A stretch of 64,000 nt of DNA from CAWBBA01 sp963741625 (GCA_963741625.1 CAVUIT010000011.1:124001-188000), one strand, 5' to 3'. Positions 45,710-56,383 are shown, counted from the stretch's first letter. The notes: generated by a model not told the origin, from the sequence alone. Translations and numbers: made by a program.

Positions 45710-48676
45710 TCATACTCCCAAAGGCTCTTGCCACGCCTTTTTCAGTTCCCAGATGTCCACGTCCACAACCAGGTGCCCATCAAGCCCTGTTACGGTCAAT
45801 CGAGGTTCTTCAGTAACCTCTCCAACAAGGGCCACAGGAAACCCCTTCATGGCCTGTTCGAACGCACGCTGTTTCTCTTGAGGAACGCTGACCAGAAAGC
45901 GGCATGGAGTCTCCGAAAACAGAGCCACGTCGTCCCGGCCCACCCCTTCGAGAGCCAGGTCTCCGAGCGTGAGCCTGGCGCCCAAGCCCCCGGAAAAGGC
46001 GCTCTCTGCAAGAGCTACCCCAAGTCCGCCGTCTGAGAGGTCGTGGCAAGAAGCCACAAGACGGGAGCCCATGGCTTTGTGCAGGGCTCGATACATGTTT
46101 ATGGCCAGTTCCGGGTCAGCCACCTTTGGCGCCTTGTTGCCCACAAACCCGCGGGCCGCGAAATACTCCGAACCGCCGGTCTCGTCACGTGTTATGCCCA
46201 CAACATAGATGAAGTCCCCTCCCCTCTTGAAATCCGGGGTCACGGCAAGCCGCACGTCGGGAACGATCCCGACAGCAGTGAACAGGACAGTAGGCGGGAT
46301 AGAGATCTTGGTCTCCCCTATATGATAATCGTTCTTCATACTGTCTTTGCCGGAAATACAGGGGATTCTATACACGGTGGTGATATTGTAGAGCGCCTCA
46401 TTGGCCCGGACCAATTGAGCCAGCTTGTATTCGCCGTCCGGTGTCTTCTCGGACTGAACCGGGTCGCACCAGCAGAAGTTATCGAGCCCTGCCATGTGGT
46501 CCGGATCCGCACCCACGGCTACAATATTGCGCACGGCCTCATCAATGCACGCGGCCATCATCCAGTATGTGTCCAGGTCTGAATAGCGCGGGGCTATCCC
46601 ACAGCCGACCGCTACCCCTCGAAATCTGTCCAGCAGGGGTCGAAGTACCGCGGCATCGCCCGGACCATCGTTCTGCGCTCCAACAAGCGGTTTGATCACT
46701 GTTCCGCCCTGCACTTCGTGGTCGTACTGGCGGATTAATCTCTCTTTGGAACAGATATTCCAGCGGCCCATTAATTTCATCAGCGTCGGCGCCAGATCCG
46801 CGGGCGCGTCAAAGGACGGCTCGGGATGGATCTTTTGCTCCCATCGGGCGGTGAGACGCATCCTGGGAAGTCCTTCGTGCAGAAAATCGAGCGGCAGGAT
46901 TGCTGCGGGCCTATTTTCCCACAACACTGTGAAGAGACCGTCATCGGTGTACTCGCCGAGATCCGTGGCCTCCACATCGAGTGTTTTTGCGAGGGAGAGG
47001 AACTCGTCCAGCTTGTCTGGCGGGACCGCGACGGTCATGCGTTCCTGCGCTTCAGAGAGCAGGATTTCCCAAGGCTGAAGACCAGGATACTTTAGAGGGG
47101 CGCGGTCAAGGCTCAGCTTGGCCCCACCTGATTCGAGGGCCATCTCGCCCACGGATGATGAGAGCCCGCCTGCTCCGTTGTCGGTAATTGAGGAATACAG
47201 TCCCCGGTCGCGAGCCACGAGCAGGAAGTCTGTCATCCGCTTTTGAGTGATGGGGTCGCCGATTTGAACTGCGCTGACCGGTGACCCTTCGTGGAGTTCC
47301 TCCGACGAGAACGTGGCTCCGTGGATGCCGTCCTTGCCGATGCGGCCGCCCGTCATAACAATGCGGTCGCCGGGCCGGGCGCGCTTCACATGACCCGGCC
47401 GGCCATTAATCTCTGCGGGCATAATGCCGCCGGTGCCACAGTACACAAGCGGCTTCCCAAGATAACGGTCATCGAACACCACCGCGCCGTTGACCGTGGG
47501 GATGCCGCTCTTGTTCCCTCCATGCTCGACTCCCTCCCTCACGCCTTCGAAGACACGACGCGGGTGGAGCAGCCTGGGCGGAATGGTCCCTTTGAAATCG
47601 GGTGGAGCAAAACAGAAGACGTCTGTGTTGAAGATCAGACGCGAGCCCATTCCAGTGCCGAAAGGATCTCGGTTCACACCAACTATGCCGGTGAGCGCGC
47701 CGCCGTACGGATCCAAAGCAGACGGGGAGTTGTGGGTCTCCACCTTGACCACCAGGTTCCATTCCTCGTCAAAGCGGATGACTCCCGCGTTGTCCTTGAA
47801 CACAGAGAGACAGAAGTCGTTTTTTCCGAGTTCGGCACGAATCTTTTCGGTGGATGCCTGAATGCAAGTTCGGAAGAGGCTGTCGATCTCCCGTGATGTG
47901 CCCCCCTCCTGGTATTGTATCAACGCGTTGAAGATCTTGTGTTTGCAGTGTTCGGACCAGGTCTGAGCCAGCACTTCGAGTTCGCAATCGGTGATTTCAG
48001 GGCCTAGGCCCGCCTGGACCCTCCGTTCCAGGAACGCCGGGGACCCGTAATAGTCCCTTATGGCACGCATCTCTTCCAGGCTGAGCGCCAGCACGCCTTC
48101 CTTGCTTATGCGCAGGAGTTCCTCATCGTCTACGTCAAGGTTTATCCTGCGTATTGCTGCCTGGGAACGGGAGGTCACGCGGGGGACCGTGATTGCGCTC
48201 CGGTCGTCGCCTGGAGCAAAGACGGTGCGGGTCTGGATCAGATCGTTTGCGAGGAGGTCTTTGGCTATGGTGTCGGCCTGCTCCTTGGTTATCCCCCCCT
48301 GAATAAAATAGAGCTTGCGCGTGTAAAGCCCTTCCTCACTCTGGAATTTTACCCCCAAGGCCCTTTCCACCGCCTCGCGTGCCGTCCGCCCCACGTTGTC
48401 GGTTACGCCGGGTCGAAAGCCGACTTCGATGAGCCAGTCAAATGGTATTTTTAGCGGCTCGTCGATAACCGCGTCTTGTATGACAGGGTCCTGAAATACC
48501 TCTTCCACGATCACTTTGAGATCGCCGGGGTTCAAATCGCGATCTATGATGAATTCGTCCGCCACGCGCAGATTCTGCACGATAAACCCGAGGTCCGAGG
48601 CGATCCGTGCGGACATTCTGCGGCCGGCAGGGTCAGGCAAAGACGGCTTCAAAGAGACTTCAATTCTGTGGGGCAT
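45710..48676 (-). CDS. purL: Phosphoribosylformylglycinamidine synthase with N-terminal PurS-like region
   Basis: The roughly 988-residue protein starts MPHRIEVSLKPSLPDPAGRR after AAGGA. Residues 1-160 contain two PurS-like modules (VSLKPSLPDPAGRRMSARIA, then VGFRPGVTDNVGRTAREAVE). The remainder is a PurL-type synthetase with TWSEHCKHKIFNALIQY, VKVETHNSPSALDPYGGALT, GRIGKDGIHGATFSSEELH and HDLSDGGLGVALAESAFSGG. The glutaminase domain (PurQ) is absent, so a separate PurQ must supply ammonia. It converts FGAR to FGAM in purine synthesis. The frame is intact over 3 kb. Confidence 0.92.
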   Translation of the reverse strand: MPHRIEVSLKPSLPDPAGRRMSARIASDLGFIVQNLRVADEFIIDRDLNPGDLKVIVEEVFQDPVIQDAVIDEPLKIPFDWLIEVGFRPGVTDNVGRTAREAVERALGVKFQSEEGLYTRKLYFIQGGITKEQADTIAKDLLANDLIQTRTVFAPGDDRSAITVPRVTSRSQAAIRRINLDVDDEELLRISKEGVLALSLEEMRAIRDYYGSPAFLERRVQAGLGPEITDCELEVLAQTWSEHCKHKIFNALIQYQEGGTSREIDSLFRTCIQASTEKIRAELGKNDFCLSVFKDNAGVIRFDEEWNLVVKVETHNSPSALDPYGGALTGIVGVNRDPFGTGMGSRLIFNTDVFCFAPPDFKGTIPPRLLHPRRVFEGVREGVEHGGNKSGIPTVNGAVVFDDRYLGKPLVYCGTGGIMPAEINGRPGHVKRARPGDRIVMTGGRIGKDGIHGATFSSEELHEGSPVSAVQIGDPITQKRMTDFLLVARDRGLYSSITDNGAGGLSSSVGEMALESGGAKLSLDRAPLKYPGLQPWEILLSEAQERMTVAVPPDKLDEFLSLAKTLDVEATDLGEYTDDGLFTVLWENRPAAILPLDFLHEGLPRMRLTARWEQKIHPEPSFDAPADLAPTLMKLMGRWNICSKERLIRQYDHEVQGGTVIKPLVGAQNDGPGDAAVLRPLLDRFRGVAVGCGIAPRYSDLDTYWMMAACIDEAVRNIVAVGADPDHMAGLDNFCWCDPVQSEKTPDGEYKLAQLVRANEALYNITTVYRIPCISGKDSMKNDYHIGETKISIPPTVLFTAVGIVPDVRLAVTPDFKRGGDFIYVVGITRDETGGSEYFAARGFVGNKAPKVADPELAINMYRALHKAMGSRLVASCHDLSDGGLGVALAESAFSGGLGARLTLGDLALEGVGRDDVALFSETPCRFLVSVPQEKQRAFEQAMKGFPVALVGEVTEEPRLTVTGLDGHLVVDVDIWELKKAWQEPLGV

Positions 48677-48815
48677 ATTGGATTCCTTGAGGAATTCTCG
48701 ATTCGTGCACAGACGCCCCCGGATTATACCCAACCCAGGGCACCGTCTCAATGGTAGCGAAAGTTGCAGCCAAGCATTCAGTCATGTTGGGGCTCCACCC
48801 AGGAAGACAGGAAAT

Positions 48816-48897
48816 ATTTTACCGCAGAGGCCGCGGAGATCGCGGAGAAGAGTTTATGAACTCTGCTCTGCGATCTCCGCGGCCTCTGCGGTAAAAT
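48816..48897. repeat. Long inverted repeat of the ACCGCAGAG family
   Basis: Arms of 37 bases (48816-48852 and 48861-48897), starting ATTTTACCGCAGAGGCCGCG, are complementary except at two positions and flank an 8-base loop. The region 48898-49249 that follows has no gene. Confidence 0.85.
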
Positions 48898-49249
48898 AGA
48901 CATTCTGTATATACTCCTGGGCTATTGGCGCCATCTTTTAGGGAAAACCGCGCCAGTAGTGAAAATTCTTCGGGTCGATCGCATTGACAATCGCAAATGA
49001 CACCTTAACGTCTTTAGCAAAGACTTGGAGGTACGAGAAGCGGCATTGCCAGTGAGTTTCGCAGACGGTTGGTACGCCCGAAAGAATTTACAGAACCTCA
49101 ACCTCGGAGGCTTCAAATAAGTCGGGCAACCAAAGGAATAGGTGGCACGAATTTCAGACGCTATAAGGAGTTGCAAGGCTGGATTGCAGGAATTTGGCGC
49201 GGAGTCGCTGTGCACGCCCACAATATTGAAGAGATGAGGAGTGAAGACC

Positions 49250-49552
49250 ATGGAATTTGAACGATATTGCGATAACCTCGCAACAGAACTGGCAGGCTGG
49301 CGTGCAAAGTTCGACGACGTTGTGCGGAAGTTCGACAGAGCCGAAACGGGCGACAAGTCGAAGGTTTATCCTCACGTTAACGAACTGCACATGATCTTAG
49401 AGGAATTCGAGGACAGAATCCGGCAGGTGAAGTCATCATGCGCGACCGGCGTGGAGCCGGAAAAGTTTGAGTTTGGAGAGAAATTCACCGGATTCAAGCC
49501 AATGTATCGCGACGTCTGGCAGGACGTCTCTCCAGGCGATATCGGCGGCTAA
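49250..49552 (+). CDS. Small coiled-coil protein of unknown function
   Basis: The 100-residue protein starts MEFERYCDNLATELAGWRAK after GAGGAG. The first 65 residues form amphipathic helices with heptad-like spacing (FDDVVRKFDRAETGDKSKVY, LHMILEEFEDRIRQVKSSC). The last 30 are aromatic and charged. It resembles short stress-associated or structural coiled-coil proteins common in deltaproteobacteria, but no defined family is recognised. It seems to be a single-gene unit. Confidence 0.6.
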   Translation: MEFERYCDNLATELAGWRAKFDDVVRKFDRAETGDKSKVYPHVNELHMILEEFEDRIRQVKSSCATGVEPEKFEFGEKFTGFKPMYRDVWQDVSPGDIGG

Positions 49553-49662
49553 AAGGGTCAAGGAATTGGGAGCGGACTTTCCGCTCCCTGATGTCCGGTA
49601 AATTCCGATAGCTTGCGGGAGGAAAGCGACGGGATTTTCGACGCTCCGGTAATTTTGAGCAT

Positions 49663-51769
49663 TCAAGCATTCAGGAAGATTCGTGCGTCGATGGCTTGGA
49701 CCCCTGAACTCGATACCAAGAGTGGATTGACGTCTATTGAATCGATTTCAGGGAAGTGAACCATGAGATGGGCGACGCGAAGGATTGCATCCTTTAACGC
49801 TTCCCTGTCAATCGGAGGCTGGCCGCGCACGTCCTTTGAAGATTTCCGAACCAGGGAGTTCTTCAATCATTTCATCTATTTCTCCAGTGGAAAGTGGAGC
49901 TGTTCGGAGAGACGTCTGCCCAAAAGCCTCTACGAAAATGCCTCCGTGTCCCAACAGGACTACCGGTCCAAAATTGGGGTCTCTTTTCCCGCCCACAATC
50001 AGTTCCAATGAGCCGGGTGATCGAGCGGCCATCCTTTGAACCAGCACACCGTATAACCGCGCGTCCGGGGACGAACCGAAGCTCTTCAGCATTTCCGAGA
50101 CCGCGGCGTGAACCGCAGGGCTATCAGACAATCCGAGCTTTACCCCGCCCTGGTCGGATTTGTGGGAAACCCTTTCCGCAATAACTTTGACGGCATACGG
50201 CCCCGGCATGCCGGAGAGTGCCGCGCTGGTCTGCTCGAGTTTGCTTGATTGTCCGGTATTCCGGGACCCGAAGCCCGATAGCCGCTGACGATGTCCAGGG
50301 CTTCGTGCAACAGAGGCTGGCGGCTCGCTTCGGTAACACCACGGATAATTGCCGCTATGGCCCCGTCGTCCGCCGGAGGTTCCGGCCGCGAGATCCCCTG
50401 ATCAGCCGACATGGCAAGCCTGTGCTTTTGATTCTTGATCGAGGTATCCAAAGCGAGTATGGCACGTTCCGGACTTAAGAAAATAGGAAACTCGAACTCT
50501 TTGTGCAGGCGCGAAAGCTCTGACTGCTCGGTTGATACGCACAAGGCAACTGGTTTTGAGTATTTTTCTGAAAGCGCGGCCGCGGATTGAAGCAGTTTTC
50601 GCGATGATTCACCCTCAATTGCGGCGAAATACGTGTGCAGGAAGCATATCCCGTCCACGTTTTCTTGCCGAAGGGTATGCTCGATAATGCGCAGATAAAC
50701 GTCAAAATCGAATAGATCGCCCAGATCAAGAGGGTTGGCCAGCCGTATCACATCCGCCCTGAGATGTTTGCGGATTTCGGCCAGGAAATCACCACCAAAC
50801 GGCGGCAAGTGAAAATCGTAGAGATACGCAGCGTCCGCGGCTATTACCGCATGCCCGCCGGAGCGGGACACAATTGCCAGGTTCCTCCCCTTCATCTTGG
50901 GCAACTGGAGTATTTTCACGAAATCCAGGTAATTCTGCATATCCCTGAATCTTACCATCCCCGCTTGGCGAAAAGCCGCATCCACAGACATGATCGTCGT
51001 TAGCGAGTGCTTCCGTGTGCGATTGAGCAATCACCTGACTGAGTGACCCGATATTAGATTTGTGTACCACGATTGGCTTGGGCGAGCGGCGGGCAATGTC
51101 GATGAGGCGCTTTCCATCTTGGATTGATTCCAGATAGAGACAGATCACATTGGTCTCGGGATCTTCAACGTAGTATTCCAGCAGGTCGTTTTCATCGATG
51201 TTCAATTTGTTGCCGATCGCGGCGAACTTGCTGTAACCCAACTGCTCCCCGTGGAACATATTGAGGAAAGTCAGCGCTACGCCCCCGCTTTGCGCTATTA
51301 TGCCCACTCCTCCGCGTGGGAACACGTTCTCCATGGTCGTGAAAGGCGTTGCCAAACCATTCGACGAGTTCATTATGCCGATACAATTGGGGCCTATGAA
51401 GCGCAGATCGTATCTCTCGGCGATTGCCTTCAATCGGGCGCCCAGTTCTCTGCCCATATCGCCGAACTCACCAAAGCCTCCGCTTTCGATGATGACGCGG
51501 CGTATGCCCTTGCGCCCGCATTGCTCCATGATTTCTGGGACAGTGTTGGCAGGAGTGAGAATCACAGCCAGATCTATTGGCTCTGATATTTCATCGAGGG
51601 ACAGGTGAATTTTGCGGCCGAAGAGAATTCCACCGTGCGCGCCCACAAGATGGATCACACCTGAATATCTGAATTCAAAGAGATTCCTGGCGATCTCCTT
51701 CCCGAGGTTCTGCGCCCTGGTGGATACGCCTATAACCACTACCGATGACGGCCCAAATAGATCCTTCAC
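49663..51769 (-). CDS. ADP-forming acyl-CoA synthetase, alpha and beta parts fused (four frame breaks)
   Basis: After four one-base skips (near 51005, 50270, 50210 and 49840) the gene encodes about 700 residues. The CoA-binding Rossmann domain (LFGPSSVVVIGVSTRAQNLG) is followed by RFIGPNCIGIMNSSNGLATP. Next is the succinyl-CoA-ligase-like region with GGVGIIAQSGGVALTFLNMF and AIVSRSGGHAVIAADAAYLY. The C-terminal ATP-grasp part ends MVHFPEIDSIDVNPLLVSSS. Such enzymes interconvert acetyl-CoA or other acyl-CoA plus ADP and Pi with acid, CoA and ATP, conserving energy in anaerobes. A GTG at 51767 is the likeliest start. Confidence 0.8.
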
Positions 51770-51954
51770 GCCTGCCTCGCTTTTCTTCGAAGACTGACAA
51801 GTTTGAGATTCTTTGATGAAAGAGCGGGTGCCTGTTGGCAAATCCCCCAGCCCCGAGACTCTCCAAAATACCCGCCGCGCATTTCATTGAAAAGGATTTT
51901 CTCAGCGGCAAAGTGAACATTCAGTCTCATGGTGGTTGAGGTTCTCTGCGAGGA

Positions 51955-52028
51955 TGTCATTGCGAGCGCAGCGAAGCAATCTCGCACCAGGAAAGACGGA
52001 AATTGCCTTCCACTCCTCGCAATGACAA
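51955..52028. repeat. ATTGCGAG-type extragenic inverted repeat
   Basis: It begins GTCATTGCGAGCGCAGCGAA and ends CTCCTCGCAATGACAAG, so the ends are inverted around CATTGCGAG. A partial arm lies at 18042-18069. The rest of 51770-52284 holds no gene. Confidence 0.8.
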
Positions 52029-52284
52029 GAGGCTGCCAGACGCCTCGCTTTACCGCATGTTCACCCTGCCAGTGACTGAAGGTTTGTCTGCGCGGACAGC
52101 GAGCCCTTGCTTCTTGCCAATAATCCTGCACAATATTAAAAATGGAGATGAAAGGCCTGAAAAGAACATTGGATAATATTCAGCACTGCAAAGAGTTCCT
52201 GGCAGGTCCAGACACTCCTTAATTACCGGCGGGGCAGTGCCGGGTGGTCTTACCGGCTGACCTTGCGATCAGGGGGCTTCAATT

Positions 52285-53158
52285 ATGGCATTCAGGCGCC
52301 TCCTTCATGCCGCTCTGACAATGACTCTGGCGGTCGCGATAGACAGTTGCTTGTCGGTGGATCAGTCCGGCTTGTTGAAGCCGCCCCTGGCGTTTGCGGC
52401 AGGGTTTTCTTATGATGGCTATGCAAAAACCCTCAGCGCGCACGTCGATGGTCAGGGGATAGTAAATTACACAGGCCTCAAAGCGGATCGCAAGGGCCTG
52501 GATGCCTTTGTGTCATCTTTGGCGGCCCTGGACCCTGAAGTCTTCGGCAAATGGTCGGACAAAGAAAAGATCGCGTTCTGGATTAATGCGTACAACGCCC
52601 TTACTCTTCGGGTAATCATCGACAATTATCCTATCAAGGCATCGTTTCTTTAGTGCCTTGCGATTTCCTCAAAACAGCATCAGGCAGATCAAGGGCGTGT
52701 GGGATGAGATCCAGTTTCCGGTAATGGGGGGCAATATGACACTGGATAACATCGAACACGACACTCTCCGGTCCCAATTTGACGAGCCGCGGATTCACGT
52801 GGCCCTAGTGTGCGCGGCCCTGGGGTGTCCGCCCCTTAGAAATGAACCCTACATCTCGGCCAAACTTGAATCCCAGCTTGACGATCAGGCGAGACGCTTC
52901 TTCAAGGACCCGGGAAAATTTCGCGTGGACCGCGAGGAAGGTCGGGTCTATCTTTCGTCTATCTTCAAGTGGTTTGGGGGAGATTTCGTCAAAGCTTACG
53001 GGAGCAGCAAGGGATTCCCGGGCAAAGGGGAAACGGAACGGGCTGTATTGAACTTCGCGAGTAATTATGTTGATCAGGACGTGAAATCTTATTTGGAAAC
53101 GGGCGGATACTCCATCAGTTATTTGCCTTACGACTGGTCGCTGAATGAAAAGCAATAG
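52285..53158 (+). CDS. DUF547 protein, exported (one frame break)
   Basis: The N-terminus has an export signal (LLHAALTMTLAVAIDSCLSV, with Cys possibly a lipoprotein site). The DUF547 core includes GIVNYTGLKADRKGLDAFVS, WSDKEKIAFWINAYNALTLR, then HVALVCAALGCPPLRNEPYI and VYLSSIFKWFGGDFVKAYGS. A one-base skip near 52644 joins KASFL to SALRFPQNSIRQ. It lies 42 bases upstream of a membrane oxidoreductase fusion. DUF547 genes often lie near TVP38/mercuric-reductase-like genes, suggesting a shared, still unknown process. Confidence 0.85.
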
Positions 53159-53200
53159 GCGCAGCAAGACTGGTTAAGGGCCCTATTCCGAGGAGGCAGC

Positions 53201-55495
53201 GTGGATAACTCAGCCGAGCAACAAGTCAAACCGCAGGTCCATAATGCGACCAAGGTCGTCAAGCTGATAGTCTTGGTGGTAATTATATGTGCTCTGGTTG
53301 CGGCATTATGGCTCTTGCCGCTCAAGCAGTACATGGTTGCCGTGCTGGAGTGGACGCAAGGTCTGGGCGCGTGGGGACCTGTCTTCGTGGTCGCCTTTTA
53401 CGTGGTGGCGACCGTATTTTTCCTTCCAGGTTCAGTGCTTACGCTGGGAGCCGGTTTTCTCTTCGGCGTGCCTTTGGGGCTGGCAACCGCATGGACGGGG
53501 GCAGTTGTCGGGGCTTGTGCCGCTTTTCTCGTGGGTCGCACATTTGCGCGTGAATGGGTTGCACGGAAAGTCTCCGGCAATCCCAAATTCAATGCCATCG
53601 ACGAGGCTGTTGGCCGCGAAGGGTTCAAGATTGTGTTCCTGCTGCGGTTGAGCCCCGTTTTCCCTTTCAATCTGCTCAACTATTCCCTCGGCCTGACTAA
53701 GGTCTCTTTCAAGCACTACGCTTTGGCTTCTATGATCGGTATGCTGCCCGCGGGTTTGATGTACGTCTACTTCGGATCGGCTGCGCGCTCGATTGCCGAT
53801 GTGGCCGCGGGCAACGTCGAGAGCGGGATCGCGGGGCAGGTCTTCTTTTGGATAGGGCTGGTCGCAACGATTCTCGTGGCCGGCTTCGTGACGCGTTTGG
53901 CCAAAAAGAGCCTGAAAGGCGTGGAAACAGCCGCAACGACAGGAGAACAATTTGCCGCAGAAACAGACCCTGCCGAGACAGAGACTCTACGGGTCCTTCC
54001 GGAAGACGAATATAACCGGGAACTCGTCTCCAATGTTCATCCTCCGGATTGGACCAATCCTGAACCTGTCGAGCGATACAACCTCGTGGTGATAGGCGCT
54101 GGAACGGCGGGACTGGTCACGGCCGCGGGCGCTGCCGGTCTGGGCGCGAAAGTGGCTCTGGTGGAGCAGTTCCTGCTAGGAGGCGACTGCTTGAACGTAG
54201 GCTGCGTGCCCTCAAAGTGCTTGATAGGCTCGTCAAGGGTGTATGGCGAGATTCATGAAGCACGCGGTTTCGGCATAAAGGTCCCGCCCGGCGTCGAAGT
54301 CGATTTTTCCGCAGTGATGGAACGCATGCGCCGCCTCAGGGCCCGCATCAGCCACAACGACTCCGCGAAGCGCTTCAAAGATCTCGGTGTCGATGTCTTT
54401 CTCGGGCACGCTCGCTTTGCCGGTCCGGAGGCTGTAGTGGTGGGAGGCAAGACGCTTCGGTTCAAGAAAGCTGTTATCGCCACGGGCGCTAGGGCATTGA
54501 ACCCATCGATCCCTGGTTTGGCCGAAGCAGGTTTTCTTACCAACGAGACCGTCTTCTCACTGACGGAACGTCCCCGGCGTCTTGCAGTAATTGGCGGCGG
54601 CCCCATTGGGTGCGAAATGGCTCAGGCATTCCGCCGTCTGGGATGTGAAGTCGTCCTGTTTCACAGGAATACGCACATACTGGACAGAGAAGATGCCGAC
54701 GCCGCGGAAATAGTGCAGAAGAAGTTCATGGAAGAAGGAATCGCCCTGATCCTGGATTCCGACCTCAAAGAGGTAAAGCGTGAAAATGGTGACAAAATCA
54801 TACACTACGAGGTGAATTCCAAGCCCGGCTCTGCCGTCGTGGACGAGATTCTTGTGGGAGCGGGGCGTGTACCCAACGTCGAAAATCTCAATCTGGAAGC
54901 TGCGGATGTTCAATACGACGGTCGACGGGGGGTCGTGGTGAACGACCGCTTGCAGACTACTAATCCGAATATTTATGCCGCGGGTGACATCTGCATGAAC
55001 TACAAGTTCACCCACATGGCCGATGCAGCAGCCCGGATCGTCATTCAAAACACTCTTTTCAGAGGATCCAAGAAATTGAGTGCCCTCACAGTTCCCTGGT
55101 GCACATACACGGACCCTGAGATTGCTCACGTGGGGATCTATGAAGAAGAAGCCAAGAGGAGAGGAATAGCTGTTGATACCTATTTCAGGCCGTTCACCCA
55201 TGTGGACCGCGCTATTGCCGACGGAGAAGAAGAAGGTTTCGTAAAGGTACATGCTGAGAAAGGGACGGATAAAATCCTGGGAGCAACCATTGTGGCTGCT
55301 CACGCGGGGGACATGATCAGCGAAATAACCCTTGCCATGGTTGGGAAGCTTGGGCTGAAAACTATCTCAGAGGTGATCCATCCCTATCCCACTCAGGCAG
55401 AGGCCGTCAAACAAGTGGCCGACGCTTACAACCGCACGCGTCTCACTCCCTTTGTGAAGAGGCTTTTTGCCCACTGGCTGAGTTGGCAGCGATAG
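53201..55495 (+). CDS. TVP38/TMEM64 (SNARE-associated) membrane domain fused to FAD-dependent pyridine-nucleotide disulfide oxidoreductase
   Basis: The 764-residue protein starts at GTG after AGGAGG. Residues 1-235 are a VTT/DedA-like membrane domain (FFLPGSVLTLGAGFLFGVPL, FLLRLSPVFPFNLLNYSLGL). A linker follows. Residues about 285-764 are a mercuric-reductase/lipoamide-dehydrogenase-like enzyme with the FAD loop VVIGAGTAGLVTAAGAAGLG and the redox pair GGDCLNVGCVPSK. The NAD loop is VIGGGPIGCEMAQAF, TNPNIYAAGDI binds FAD, and the dimer interface motif is HPYPTQAEAVKQ. It lacks the C-terminal CC pair of true mercuric reductases. It probably couples NAD(P)H-dependent dithiol chemistry to the membrane; the substrate is unknown. 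Confidence 0.9.
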   Translation: MDNSAEQQVKPQVHNATKVVKLIVLVVIICALVAALWLLPLKQYMVAVLEWTQGLGAWGPVFVVAFYVVATVFFLPGSVLTLGAGFLFGVPLGLATAWTGAVVGACAAFLVGRTFAREWVARKVSGNPKFNAIDEAVGREGFKIVFLLRLSPVFPFNLLNYSLGLTKVSFKHYALASMIGMLPAGLMYVYFGSAARSIADVAAGNVESGIAGQVFFWIGLVATILVAGFVTRLAKKSLKGVETAATTGEQFAAETDPAETETLRVLPEDEYNRELVSNVHPPDWTNPEPVERYNLVVIGAGTAGLVTAAGAAGLGAKVALVEQFLLGGDCLNVGCVPSKCLIGSSRVYGEIHEARGFGIKVPPGVEVDFSAVMERMRRLRARISHNDSAKRFKDLGVDVFLGHARFAGPEAVVVGGKTLRFKKAVIATGARALNPSIPGLAEAGFLTNETVFSLTERPRRLAVIGGGPIGCEMAQAFRRLGCEVVLFHRNTHILDREDADAAEIVQKKFMEEGIALILDSDLKEVKRENGDKIIHYEVNSKPGSAVVDEILVGAGRVPNVENLNLEAADVQYDGRRGVVVNDRLQTTNPNIYAAGDICMNYKFTHMADAAARIVIQNTLFRGSKKLSALTVPWCTYTDPEIAHVGIYEEEAKRRGIAVDTYFRPFTHVDRAIADGEEEGFVKVHAEKGTDKILGATIVAAHAGDMISEITLAMVGKLGLKTISEVIHPYPTQAEAVKQVADAYNRTRLTPFVKRLFAHWLSWQR

Positions 55496-55524
55496 AGGCT
55501 GTAAACGTTCGGTGGGGAAGAAGA

Positions 55525-55709
55525 TTCACCGCAGAGGGCGCCGAGACCGTGGAGGCGAAAAAACTTCAAATGAAACCACTCGGTCATCCGGATGATTTCC
55601 CTGGCCGACACACATCTCAAATGAAACGTGCCCGCAGGGCCTGTGCCTTACTTGGCAGAGAAACAGTGGAGTCCGATTTCTCTGCGTTCTCCGCGATCTC
55701 TGCGGTGAA
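55525..55709. repeat. ACCGCAGAG-family inverted repeat, wide spacing
   Basis: TTCACCGCAGAGGGCGCCGA at the left is matched by CTCCGCGATCTCTGCGGTGA at the right in inverted orientation. The family also includes the tight hairpin at 48816-48897. It fills the gap between the oxidoreductase and the next gene. Confidence 0.7.
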
Positions 55710-55732
55710 CTATTGATAGGGACGGAACAAAG

Positions 55733-56383
55733 ATGCTTACACGACGAACCTTCATAGGGTTTACCCTCAAAGCTTTATCTCTCTTCGCTCTGCTTCTGGA
55801 GCCTCTCTTCTCGGGGGTAAACGGCGTCTGGGCCTATGCCAAGAAAACTGTAATCCCGCGCGGGGCCAGCAGACAAAACTTTATTGACAAAAATCCTGCG
55901 GAACTGGATTCCAGCAACATGGATGTGACACCGCTGGCTGAGTTTGGAACGATGGGTCTCGACGACTACCAGGTGGATCTGGAAGAATGGCGGCTTGTTG
56001 TTGATGGAAAGGTCGAGAAGCCTCTCAGTTTGAAGTATTCGGAAATCCTTGATCTGCCTTCAATCGAAAAGACGGTCCTTTTGGTCTGTCCGGGTGTCTT
56101 TGTGAACAACGGAACGTGGAAGGGAATCTCCATACGTGAGCTTCTGAAGAGGGCCCAGGTCAAAGATGATGCTGCTTACGTCACATTACGAGGTCCTCGG
56201 GGCAATTACGAAAAGGTGGAGAGGTACTCACTCAATGACGCGGGGTCTGATCTGCTCTTTCTGGCATATCAGGTCAACGGGACAACACTGCCGCGAAAGC
56301 ACGGTTTTCCTTTGCGCCTTGTTGCCGAAGGCCGCTACGGCAGCGAATGGGTAAAGTACGTATGGAATGTGAAAGTGGATTAA
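55733..56383 (+). CDS. Molybdopterin-dependent oxidoreductase, sulfite-oxidase/MsrP-like fold
   Basis: The 216-residue protein has a twin-arginine-type start (MLTRRTFIGFTLKAL) and hydrophobic stretch, implying export folded with cofactor. The sulfite-oxidase fold follows, with WRLVVDGKVEKPLSLKYSEI, the Mo-ligand region LLVCPGVFVNNGTWKGISI (Cys about 121) and LPRKHGFPLRLVAEGRYGSE with VKYVWNVKV at the end. It is shorter than sulfite oxidases and lacks a dimerisation domain. It may reduce oxidised sulfur or protein methionine sulfoxide; the substrate is inference. Confidence 0.88.
   Translation: MLTRRTFIGFTLKALSLFALLLEPLFSGVNGVWAYAKKTVIPRGASRQNFIDKNPAELDSSNMDVTPLAEFGTMGLDDYQVDLEEWRLVVDGKVEKPLSLKYSEILDLPSIEKTVLLVCPGVFVNNGTWKGISIRELLKRAQVKDDAAYVTLRGPRGNYEKVERYSLNDAGSDLLFLAYQVNGTTLPRKHGFPLRLVAEGRYGSEWVKYVWNVKVD

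Noticed and set aside
53201..55495. Calling the flavoenzyme mercuric reductase (merA)
   Set aside because: It lacks the C-terminal vicinal cysteines and has no mer genes beside it.
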